Positions 19,265-27,077 of a DNA stretch of 40,893 nucleotides are shown here, one piece after another (within the stretch, counting starts at the first letter, position 1; each line of letters opens with the position of its first letter). Both the position numbers and the translations under genes were made by a program. Source of the DNA: Candidatus Wildermuthbacteria bacterium RIFCSPHIGHO2_01_FULL_48_25 (GTDB taxonomy: Bacteria > Patescibacteriota > Minisyncoccia > Minisyncoccales > UBA10102). The DNA is taken from assembly GCA_001823155.1 (NCBI GenBank), contig MHTR01000023.1, forward strand, positions 1-40,893. The letters run 5' to 3'. The notes beneath the pieces are model-generated. The model was not told the origin of the DNA. It searched no databases and saw nothing but the letters and a program-made list of their open reading frames with translations.

Positions 19265-20360
19265 AGGCTCATCAAAGCCTGAACGGCCTGACCTTTGGCT
19301 CTTGGGTTCAGCTTCTGCTCTTGTTGTGTTTGGCGTCCTCATTTTAGCCAGCGTTTCATCCTCATTCTCTTTGGAGCGCACAGGCACTGCTTTTTACTAT
19401 TTGAACCACCAGCTGCTGTTTGGGTTGCTCCCAGGGCTGCTCCTGGGATTCATTGCCTATCGCATTCCTTTGGAGCGTATTCGCAAAGGAAGCTTGCTCT
19501 TTTTGCTGTTCACCATAGTTTTGCTAATCATGGTGTTCCTTCCCGTGATAGGCGAAGAGGTAAAGGGAGCGTACCGGTGGATTTTCGTGGGTTCGTTTTC
19601 GTTCCAGCCCTCGGAGCTCTTGAAACTTTCTTCCATTCTCTACTTGGCTGCGTTCCTGGCTGCCCGGCGCGAAAAAGAAAAAACAGGGCCTACGTTCCTT
19701 CCTTTTGTGGCTGTTATGGGAGTCATGAGTTTGCTACTCATTCTACAGCCCGACGTGAGCACTCTGGGAATCATAGCGCTGGTGGGATTGCTGCTCTACT
19801 TTTTGAGCGGCACGCCGCTCTGGCACTTCTTACTCATGCTCGGGGGTGGAATCGCGGCCCTCCTTGTTTTAGTTCGCCTGGCTCCGTATCGATTAAGCAG
19901 GTTAACCACGTTCCTTGATCCGGAACTCGACCCCTTAGGAAAAGGGTACCAGATAAAGCAGGCGCTTATTGGTATTGGTTCGGGAGGATTGACCGGAGTA
20001 GGCCTTGGACTATCATTCCAAAAGTTCGGCGTACTCCCAGAACCCATTTCAGACTCCATTTTCGCGGTGTTTGCTGAGGAAACAGGGTTTCTGGGCGCCC
20101 TGTTCCTCATTCTTTTGTTCTTGCTGTTTGCCTGGAGAAGTTTTGTGGTCGCGGGCCGGCTGAACGACATCTTTCTCAAACTCACGGCGCTTGGCATCAC
20201 CCTTTGGATAACCCTGCAAGCATTGATTAACATGGGAGCAATGACAGGAATTTTTCCCTTAACAGGAATACCGCTTCCATTCATTAGTTATGGCGGGTCT
20301 GCCCTGCTTGTGGAGTTGCTCGGTCTTGGAATATTGCTTAACATATCTAGAAGAGCATGA
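19230..20360 (+). CDS. ftsW: SEDS peptidoglycan polymerase (FtsW/RodA)
   Basis: GAYRWIFVGSFSFQPSELLKL, EETGFLGALFLI, LTGIPLPFISYGGSALL. Confidence 0.9.
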   Translation: MERGKKYLFKPEGSSKPERPDLWLLGSASALVVFGVLILASVSSSFSLERTGTAFYYLNHQLLFGLLPGLLLGFIAYRIPLERIRKGSLLFLLFTIVLLIMVFLPVIGEEVKGAYRWIFVGSFSFQPSELLKLSSILYLAAFLAARREKEKTGPTFLPFVAVMGVMSLLLILQPDVSTLGIIALVGLLLYFLSGTPLWHFLLMLGGGIAALLVLVRLAPYRLSRLTTFLDPELDPLGKGYQIKQALIGIGSGGLTGVGLGLSFQKFGVLPEPISDSIFAVFAEETGFLGALFLILLFLLFAWRSFVVAGRLNDIFLKLTALGITLWITLQALINMGAMTGIFPLTGIPLPFISYGGSALLVELLGLGILLNISRRA

Positions 20361-21481
20361 AGATACTATTTACCGGAGGAGGCACGGGTGGGCATGTCGT
20401 CCCGTTGGTCGCGGTGGCGCGCGCGCTTTTTGAAATGAAGCGGGAAGAGGATTTGGATCTGTTCTATCTTGGCCCCAAAGACGCGTTTGGAGACATGCTT
20501 CTTTCGCAAGAAGGCATTGGCATTTTCCATGTTTCAGCAGGAAAACTGAGAAGGTATGGGGGAGCAAAAGCCATTCTCCAAAATATCGTTGACGTTCTAT
20601 TCAAGAATCCCTTGGGATTTTTGCAGGCGTTCTGGAAACTCTTTTTCCTGGCTCCAGACCTCATCTTCAGCAAAGGGGGATATGGTTCACTTCCCACAAC
20701 CATAGCTGGCTGGCTTTTGGGTGTTCCTATCTTTTTACATGAATCAGACAGCGTGCCGGGTTTGGCTAACCGCATTGCTGCAAAATTCTCCACCATGATA
20801 TTCACCTCGTTTCCACGAAATGAGCATTTTCCCAAAGCAAAAACATTGCTTCTCGGAAACCCTGTTCGAACAGAAGTACTCAAGGGCTCCAAAGACCAGG
20901 CGACGCAGTTCTTTCACTTAGAAGGCCAAAAACCCTTGGTATTTATCATGGGAGGGTCGCAAGGCGCAAAGCGCGTCAATGAAATGCTTTTGATTATTTT
21001 AGAAGAAGCACTTAAAACATTTGAAATAATCCACCAAACTGGGGAGAAAAACTACCCAGGCATGAAACAGGAAACAGACGCGGTGCTGAGCGAAGAAGCG
21101 AGAAAAGCCTATCATGCTGTTCCATTCCTCAAAGAAACAGAACTGCGTGACGCATATGCCGCAGCAGACTTGGTAGTGGCGCGAGCCGGCTCGGGCTCAA
21201 TATTCGAAATAGCCGCGGTGGGGAAACCCGCAATACTCATTCCGCTTCCAGAATCAGCCCAGAATCATCAGGTAACAAACGCCTACGAATACGCGAGAAC
21301 AGGGACGGCAGCTGTTTTGGAAGAAGCAAACCTTACCCCGCATTTCTTTCTTGAAAAGGTGAAAAATCTGCTGCAAAATCCCCAAGAGTTGGAAAAGATG
21401 GCTTTTGCCGCGCGAAGCTTTGCCAAACCAGGAGCTGCGAATAATATCGCAAAATATCTCCTGCAGTACCTTGCAAGATAG
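20357..21481 (+). CDS. murG: UDP-N-acetylglucosamine transferase MurG
   Basis: MKILFTGGGTGGHVVPLVAVA, HESDSVPGLANR, GGSQGAKRVNE. Confidence 0.95.
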   Translation: MKILFTGGGTGGHVVPLVAVARALFEMKREEDLDLFYLGPKDAFGDMLLSQEGIGIFHVSAGKLRRYGGAKAILQNIVDVLFKNPLGFLQAFWKLFFLAPDLIFSKGGYGSLPTTIAGWLLGVPIFLHESDSVPGLANRIAAKFSTMIFTSFPRNEHFPKAKTLLLGNPVRTEVLKGSKDQATQFFHLEGQKPLVFIMGGSQGAKRVNEMLLIILEEALKTFEIIHQTGEKNYPGMKQETDAVLSEEARKAYHAVPFLKETELRDAYAAADLVVARAGSGSIFEIAAVGKPAILIPLPESAQNHQVTNAYEYARTGTAAVLEEANLTPHFFLEKVKNLLQNPQELEKMAFAARSFAKPGAANNIAKYLLQYLAR

Positions 21482-21529
21482 GGGAGTGTGTGATAAAAAA
21501 TGCAGCAGAGATAAGGGAGGTAACCGGCT

Positions 21530-21706
21530 TTGGTAAACATACATTCGCTCGACACTAATTCGGCCGAGGAAGAATCTTCCCCTGCCCCTGGGAATACGCA
21601 GGTGATGGTTCGGACCACCCGCCAATGGATGGCCTACTACGAACCAGAATTGCAACTGGCAGAAGATTGGGCCACCGCATCGGATGACCCAACTGCGGCG
21701 ACCTAA
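21530..21706 (+). CDS. 58-aa acidic small protein, TTG start
   Basis: SD GGGAGG at about 21515-21520; MVNIHSLDTNSAEEESSPAPGNTQVMVRTTRQWMAYYEPELQLAEDWATASDDPTAAT; stop sits in a terminator loop. Below the ORF-track length cutoff. Confidence 0.55.
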   Translation: MVNIHSLDTNSAEEESSPAPGNTQVMVRTTRQWMAYYEPELQLAEDWATASDDPTAAT

Positions 21707-21726
21707 CTCGCCGCCTTTTCTTTTTC
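21695..21726 (+). terminator. Intrinsic terminator overlapping the stop codon of the 58-aa ORF
   Basis: GCGGCGA-ccTAAc-TCGCCGC-CTTTTCTTTTT. Confidence 0.85.
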
Positions 21727-21749
21727 TCCAAAAGTGGTACTTTAAAGCA

Positions 21750-23186
21750 ATGGATAAGGTACGAACAAGATTTGCCCCATCACCCACGGGGCCGCTGCAT
21801 ATGGGAAACGTGAGGACTGCACTATTTAACTATCTTTTTGCGAGAAACCAAAAAGGGGATTTTGTGCTGCGCATTGAAGATACAGACAAAGAACGTTCTG
21901 AAAAGCAGTGGGAAGATGACCTCTTGGAAAACCTCAAATGGCTGGGTTTGAACTGGAACGAAGGAGTAGAAAAAGGAGGACCTTACGAATCGTATCGACA
22001 AAGCGAAAGAACGGATCTGTATGAAAAGTACCTTAAGAAACTCTTGGATGAAAAGAAAGCGTATTATTGCTTTTGCACTGAAGAAGAGCTCGAAGCGCAA
22101 AGACAGGAGCAAATGAGCAGGGGAGAGGCGCCCCGCTACAGGGGGACATGTAGACAATTGACAATTGACCAACAACAAAAGCAACTAAAGGCAGGAACGC
22201 CTTCTGTGATCCGCTTTATCATGGAAGTAAAACCTTTGGCCTTCGAAGATCTTGTTCGAGGTAAAGTTCAGTTCGACACCGGTTTGATAGGGGATACCGT
22301 TGTTGCAAAAGACCTCAAAACTCCTTTGTATAACTTCTCGGTGGTCATTGATGACTTTGAGATGAAAATCACTCACGTTATTCGCGGTGAAGACCATATC
22401 GCGAATACTCCAAAGCAAATACTGCTTCAAGAAGCCCTTAGCTTCCCCAGGCCCGTGTATATCCATTTGCCGCTTATTCTCGCAGAAGACCGCACCAAAT
22501 TAAGTAAACGACACGGAGACAACTCTGTTACTCGTTTTCGAAAAGAAGGATACTTGCCTGAAGCCGTAGTAAACTTCTTGGCTCTCTTGGGCTGGAACCC
22601 AGGCGACGAACGAGAGATCTTTTCTTTGGAAGAGTTGGTAAAAGAGTTTTCTGTTGAAAAAATACAAAAAGCAGGCGCAGTGTTTAATGTAAAGCGCTTG
22701 GATTGGATCAATGGCGCGTATATTAGGAAAAAAACTCCAAAGGAGCTCGCGGAACTCTCAAAACCATACCTTCCCGAGGGCGTGAAAACAGAAGATGTAG
22801 AAAAAGTCATAGTATTATACCAAGCGCGGCTGAAAAAAATGTCTGAAATAACAGAACTTGCTGATTTCTTTTTCGCAAAAGAACTGAAATATGACAAAAA
22901 AATGCTTATCTGGAAAGGAGCAGGGGAGCAGAAAACGCGAGAAGCCCTGGAGCAGGTTCAGAAAATACTTTTGGAAGTGAAAGAAAAAGATTGGAACAAA
23001 GAAAAATTGCAGGAAATATTAATGCCAGAAGCTGAAAAAGTAGGGGATAGGGGGCTTTTGCTTTGGCCCTTGAGAGTTGCATTAACAGGAAAGGAAGCAT
23101 CGGCAGGGCCATTTGAGGTTGCACAAGCCCTGGGGAAAACAAAAACCTTGCAACGAATTGAAGAAGCGCGTACACTAATACAATGA
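21750..23186 (+). CDS. gltX: Glutamyl-tRNA synthetase
   Basis: RTRFAPSPTGPLHMGNVRTALFNYLFAR, TKLSKRHGD. Confidence 0.95.
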   Translation: MDKVRTRFAPSPTGPLHMGNVRTALFNYLFARNQKGDFVLRIEDTDKERSEKQWEDDLLENLKWLGLNWNEGVEKGGPYESYRQSERTDLYEKYLKKLLDEKKAYYCFCTEEELEAQRQEQMSRGEAPRYRGTCRQLTIDQQQKQLKAGTPSVIRFIMEVKPLAFEDLVRGKVQFDTGLIGDTVVAKDLKTPLYNFSVVIDDFEMKITHVIRGEDHIANTPKQILLQEALSFPRPVYIHLPLILAEDRTKLSKRHGDNSVTRFRKEGYLPEAVVNFLALLGWNPGDEREIFSLEELVKEFSVEKIQKAGAVFNVKRLDWINGAYIRKKTPKELAELSKPYLPEGVKTEDVEKVIVLYQARLKKMSEITELADFFFAKELKYDKKMLIWKGAGEQKTREALEQVQKILLEVKEKDWNKEKLQEILMPEAEKVGDRGLLLWPLRVALTGKEASAGPFEVAQALGKTKTLQRIEEARTLIQ

Positions 23187-23434
23187 GTTTGAAACGACTT
23201 GCAATTCTTTTCATCATTCTGTACTTCTTGCCTGTGGTACTAGGCCAAGTATCTGCAACGCCTTTGGTTGACGGGTTCAAGAGTTTCTCATTGCCCGCCA
23301 TTTGGGAGGGGTTCACAACGGTCTTAGACCAGAATATAGAGTTTTACCTGGGTTGGCTTACCCCGTGGATAGATAAGGCTAAGAACATCCTCAGAGGTAA
23401 CTTACCACCCGAAACCCAACAGTTCGTGCCCTAG
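23183..23434 (+). CDS. Small single-TM hypothetical protein
   Basis: 83 aa, N-terminal TM, overlaps the gltX stop (ATGA). Confidence 0.6.
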   Translation: MSLKRLAILFIILYFLPVVLGQVSATPLVDGFKSFSLPAIWEGFTTVLDQNIEFYLGWLTPWIDKAKNILRGNLPPETQQFVP

Positions 23435-23484
23435 ACCCCTTCTAGGGCTTTAAAATGCCTTATTTTACTCTCAAAAAGCAGCCC

Positions 23485-23513
23485 TTGACACGGTTATAGG
23501 GGAGGGTTATTGT
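23485..23513 (+). promoter_or_regulatory. Promoter for xerC/D-like gene
   Basis: TTGACA-N17-TATTGT. Confidence 0.6.
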
Positions 23514-23596
23514 GAATATAGGATAGGTCGCACAATATAGGTTAAGCGACTTTTAAGATATAAAAGGTTCCGGAGTTGCACAATAAGCACTTCCCT

Positions 23597-24550
23597 ATGG
23601 AAAAATCAAAAAAGCCAATACTTGAACATATAGTTGATTTTCTTGATTACTGCGAAGTAGAACGCGGATTGTCCAGCAAAACTCAAGAGAATTATAATCA
23701 CTATCTCAAGAAGTTCTCTACCTGGCTCTCTTCCAAAAACCGCCAAGGCCTTCTTCCAGCTGACTTTACTGCCCAGGATGTCTGGGATTATAGGCTTTAC
23801 TTGTCTCGGCACCAGGATAAGGCTGGCAAAAGCCTGTCTAAGCTCACCCAGAACTACTATTTAATAGCCCTGCGAGCCCTTCTGGGCTACTTTGTAGCCA
23901 AAGACATAGTTTCACTGCCTCCAGAGAAAGTAACCCTGCCAAAGGACGCAGACAAGGAGAAAACCATCAAGTTCTTAAACCTAGAACAGATCCAGAAGCT
24001 TTTGGATGCACCAGATGCTACAAACCCCTCTGGACTACGGGATAAAGTGATCCTGGAAGCCTTGTTTTCCACTGGTTTGCGTATTGCAGAACTCATAGCA
24101 CTCAACAAGGAACAATTTGATTTCAGTTCAGATAAAAAGGACTTTGAGTTAAGTGTTATTGGTAAAGGTTCCAGAGCCAGAACCGTGTACTTTTCAGAAC
24201 GGGCTTTGGAATGGCTTAAAAAGTATCTCAATACGCGCAAAGACAAGCAAAAGGCTTTGTTTATCAACTACAGGGGCCGAACTAAGGAAGAAAACCGGCT
24301 CACAAGCCGTTCTATCGAAAGAATGATGAAGAAGTACTCAATCAAAGCCGGCATTCCCCTATTCACTACTCCTCATACCCTACGCCATTCATACGCAACT
24401 GATTTGCTTGAGCAAGGTGTAGACCTCCGCACCATTCAAGAATTCCTGGGTCACAAAAACATTGTGACCACCCAAATCTACACCCACGTCACCAACAAAC
24501 GCCTCCGAGATATTCATCGTCAATTCCACAGCGGCAAAAACCTTAAGTAA
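23597..24550 (+). CDS. xerC: Tyrosine recombinase XerC/XerD-like
   Basis: STGLRIAELIAL, TTPHTLRHSYATDLLEQGVDLRTIQEFLGHKNIVTTQIYTHVTN. Confidence 0.9.
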   Translation: MEKSKKPILEHIVDFLDYCEVERGLSSKTQENYNHYLKKFSTWLSSKNRQGLLPADFTAQDVWDYRLYLSRHQDKAGKSLSKLTQNYYLIALRALLGYFVAKDIVSLPPEKVTLPKDADKEKTIKFLNLEQIQKLLDAPDATNPSGLRDKVILEALFSTGLRIAELIALNKEQFDFSSDKKDFELSVIGKGSRARTVYFSERALEWLKKYLNTRKDKQKALFINYRGRTKEENRLTSRSIERMMKKYSIKAGIPLFTTPHTLRHSYATDLLEQGVDLRTIQEFLGHKNIVTTQIYTHVTNKRLRDIHRQFHSGKNLK

Positions 24551-24551
24551 A

Positions 24552-24669
24552 ACTAGGCCCGGCCTAGTATAAGTTCCACCTAGTGTGTGGATTATATAAA
24601 GCGCCCATACAAGGGCGCCTACAATATAAACTAAGCTCCGCTTAGTTATCCACACCTAGGTGGAACTTA
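24552..24669. repeat. Compound nested palindromic element
   Basis: Hairpin 24552-24568; outer inverted arms 24570-24592 / 24648-24669 enclosing hairpins 24601-24618 and 24629-24647. Confidence 0.85.
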
Positions 24670-24702
24670 ATCACAAGTCGCCTGCGGTCTTTTTCTTTGT
24701 TG

Positions 24703-24737
24703 AAATAAAAACACTGATAAGATGTCTCCTATCAGTG
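24703..24737 (-). terminator. Intrinsic terminator
   Basis: CACTGATA / TATCAGTG followed on the minus strand by TTTTTATTTC. Confidence 0.85.
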
Positions 24738-24767
24738 ATACATACCTTGGGGATTAACCCTAGGGCA

Positions 24768-24998
24768 TCATGCCCCCAACCGTCCCCTTTCCCTTAGAGC
24801 AATCTCGAGTATGTCGCTTATCATGCCCCGTGGAGTTGCCACCGGTTTACCATCTTGCGCAACCACGTATTGCTCGTCGGGTGTGTGAGGCACGAAAACG
24901 AGCGTGGATCTCCTGCCGGTTCTCCGCTCCCATTCGCAAAGAGCGTCGAGAAGCCGCACCATTGCTGTGTCACATTCTGGATCCCTGTGATGAACCAC
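24768..24998 (-). CDS. Small hypothetical protein
   Basis: 76 aa; SD AAGGAGG; TTGACT-N16-TAAGAT promoter upstream; terminator downstream. Confidence 0.65.
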   Translation of the reverse strand: MVHHRDPECDTAMVRLLDALCEWERRTGRRSTLVFVPHTPDEQYVVAQDGKPVATPRGMISDILEIALRERGRLGA

Positions 24999-25071
24999 GT
25001 TTTGCCTCCTTGAGCCTAGCTGACGCTATCTTAATCATAAAGAACAAAAAGTCAAGAATGTCGCACAATGT

Positions 25072-25092
25072 AAACTAGGGTTACCCTAGTTT
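25072..25092. repeat. Intergenic palindrome, AACTAGG family
   Basis: AAACTAGGGT-T-ACCCTAGTTT perfect. Confidence 0.9.
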
Positions 25093-25096
25093 TGGA

Positions 25097-25309
25097 CTAC
25101 TCCCCCACTTCGAAGACTTTTTGGCGGGAAACAAAGCCAGAAACGAGTTTCACAGGTTTGTGAAGATATTCTGTTAAAGCTTTCTCAATTGCCCTGTTCG
25201 CTCTCCCCTCTTTTGGCGGCTCCTTCACCGAAACCACGAAATGCGCTTCATCAATTTTCTCAATCCCCTCTTCCCTCGCCCCCGGCTTCGCTTTTATAAA
25301 GATTTTCAT
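25097..25309 (-). CDS. DUF167 / YggU family protein
   Basis: MKIFIKAKPGAREEGIEKIDEAHFVVSVKEPPKEGRANRAIEKALTEYLHKPVKLVSGFVSRQKVFEV. Confidence 0.85.
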   Translation of the reverse strand: MKIFIKAKPGAREEGIEKIDEAHFVVSVKEPPKEGRANRAIEKALTEYLHKPVKLVSGFVSRQKVFEVGE

Positions 25310-25338
25310 ACACTTACACTAAGGAACCTCGCATAATG

Positions 25339-25899
25339 TTACCTCTTCGTGATTATACCCAAAAAGGCATCTAAGATGACTGGGTATTCCTTATCATTAA
25401 AATGTCCCCTGCCCTGTTCTATAATCGATCTGGCACCAAGTTTTTCTCGGAACAAAGCGTTGTGTTTTACCAATACCCAAGGATCGTCTGTTGAGTGAAT
25501 AGCTACAAAACTACTGCAATGTTTCTTAATTCTCTCCCAATCAATAGGAGTTTCAAAGAAACCTATCAGTTCATTTTTGTAATCTGCGTATTCCAAGTTA
25601 GAACCAAACCCTGCTACCAGAACAGTTCCACCGATCTTCTGATCATCTTGCAGTGTTTCTAAATAACGCAAAATAGTAATGCAACCCAAACTGTGCCCGA
25701 TAAAATAGGTATCTTGGTTTGGAGTTCCCACTGCTTCGGTAAGGTAAGAAACCCAGGCATCCATTTTTGGGTTCATCGGGTCTGGCATGGCAGGAGCAAT
25801 GACGTTGAACCCCTTCTGCTCGAGCTCTTTTTTAATCCAAACAAACCAGTCCTTTTCTGGATTCCCCTCCCACCCGTGTATAAGAAATACACGCTTCAT
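25339..25899 (-). CDS. RBBP9/YdeN-like alpha/beta hydrolase
   Basis: MKRVFLIHGWEGNPEKDWFVWIKKEL, FIGHSLGCITILRYL, STDDPWV, GRGHF. Confidence 0.85.
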   Translation of the reverse strand: MKRVFLIHGWEGNPEKDWFVWIKKELEQKGFNVIAPAMPDPMNPKMDAWVSYLTEAVGTPNQDTYFIGHSLGCITILRYLETLQDDQKIGGTVLVAGFGSNLEYADYKNELIGFFETPIDWERIKKHCSSFVAIHSTDDPWVLVKHNALFREKLGARSIIEQGRGHFNDKEYPVILDAFLGIITKR

Positions 25900-25940
25900 G
25901 GAAGTATCCTACCAAAAAATCGCCCGGGAGCCAACTGATT

Positions 25941-25969
25941 GACAACGGAAAGCTCAGCGAGTATAAAGG
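25941..25969 (+). promoter_or_regulatory. Consensus promoter for the 26015 gene
   Basis: TTGACA-N17-TATAAA; leader then has a GTATGC-ctctt-GCATAC hairpin before the SD AAGGAGGT. Confidence 0.75.
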
Positions 25970-26014
25970 AGGCGCGAGAGGTATGCCTCTTGCATACAAG
26001 AAGGAGGTGAGGGT

Positions 26015-26629
26015 ATGCCCTCAACTAAAGGACTGAAACTGCTCGTTCGCACAACCCAGCCCGATTACGGAGAATGGCTCGAGCTACTAGAGGCTCGAAG
26101 AGTCCTTCTCAAGCCGCACTTCGACTCGATCACGCTTCGCAAATTGGGAGACGTTGAATGTCTCCGTTCGGGAAACTCCGCCACGCGACTCGGTTTCGCT
26201 CGTCCCTTAGTAGGAGACAAGCGTTTCTCGCTGGAAACGCAGGGTGTTTTCGCCACCATCTGGAAATGCACCTACGTCCCTCATAGCGGATATCAGGCAC
26301 CTCCAGGAGGTGTATCCTCGCCAGACGGTATTCTGCATTTCTGGGGCCTGACTCGTGATGCGCTCTGGATTCTCGTGGCAGTGCAATTCAAGGGGGAACC
26401 GGGATACAAGAACTATGGTCTCCAGATTGCTGTCTCGGTAGATATCCAAGAAGCAACCCCCGCACGCATCGTTGAGAAAACAGAGCGTACTGCGCTAGAG
26501 ATCTGGCGAAGGCTCGGCGAGACGGCCCGAAGTTGGCTTCAAGAACGCCAAATACTGTACCAGCATATACAGAACCTCACCACGCAGATTGCCATGGAGG
26601 AACAGGCACTCGCCTTGATAGAAGAATAG
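26015..26629 (+). CDS. Hypothetical protein
   Basis: 204 aa with consensus promoter, strong SD and downstream terminator. Confidence 0.7.
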   Translation: MPSTKGLKLLVRTTQPDYGEWLELLEARRVLLKPHFDSITLRKLGDVECLRSGNSATRLGFARPLVGDKRFSLETQGVFATIWKCTYVPHSGYQAPPGGVSSPDGILHFWGLTRDALWILVAVQFKGEPGYKNYGLQIAVSVDIQEATPARIVEKTERTALEIWRRLGETARSWLQERQILYQHIQNLTTQIAMEEQALALIEE

Positions 26630-26636
26630 TTGGAAA

Positions 26637-26670
26637 GGCCTTGAAGTTCGACTTCGAGGCCGTTTTTATT
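26637..26670 (+). terminator. Intrinsic terminator
   Basis: GGCCTTGAAG-ttcga-CTTCGAGGCC-GTTTTTATT. Confidence 0.85.
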
Positions 26671-26707
26671 AAGGCAATAAAAACCATCGAACTCGCCACA
26701 TGAAATC

Positions 26708-26736
26708 TTGACAATTTTAACTTCCTAATGTACAAT
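26708..26736 (+). promoter_or_regulatory. Consensus promoter driving an unassigned short transcript
   Basis: TTGACA-N17-TACAAT. Confidence 0.7.
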
Positions 26737-26907
26737 ACGCAGTGCCCCGGCTCGAGCATGCACCCGGCACACGCCGGAACCAAAGCGAGCCTGATACGCC
26801 AGCTCGACCGAATGCAGTTCAACACGTAGAACCAGCTCCCCGTTCAACCCAGCCCCCGTGCGAACGCATCGGGGGCTTACTATTAGGAAAGTGAGTTTTT
26901 TATGCCA

Positions 26908-26928
26908 AAACTAGGGTAACCCTAGTTT
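26908..26928. repeat. Intergenic palindrome, AACTAGG family
   Basis: AAACTAGGGT-A-ACCCTAGTTT perfect. Confidence 0.9.
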
Positions 26929-27015
26929 AAATGAAACGGGGCGAACTAAAGACGAAGGATGAGAGTGTTAGACGCCGAGCGTCTAACATCTACGAAATTA
27001 AAAAGAAAGTCAAGG

Positions 27016-27048
27016 AAATAAAAAGAGGCTGCAACATGTGCTGCAGCC
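27016..27048 (-). terminator. Intrinsic terminator for the 27078-27686 gene
   Basis: Minus strand GGCTGCA...TGCAGCC then TCTTTTTATTT. Confidence 0.8.
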
Positions 27049-27077
27049 CTGCGATTGAAACGAGGATTACTCCTCGT

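Noticed and set aside
9746-26928. AAACTAGGGTNACCCTAGTTT palindromes as a CRISPR array
   Set aside because: Copies are kilobases apart with no regular spacers or cas genes.
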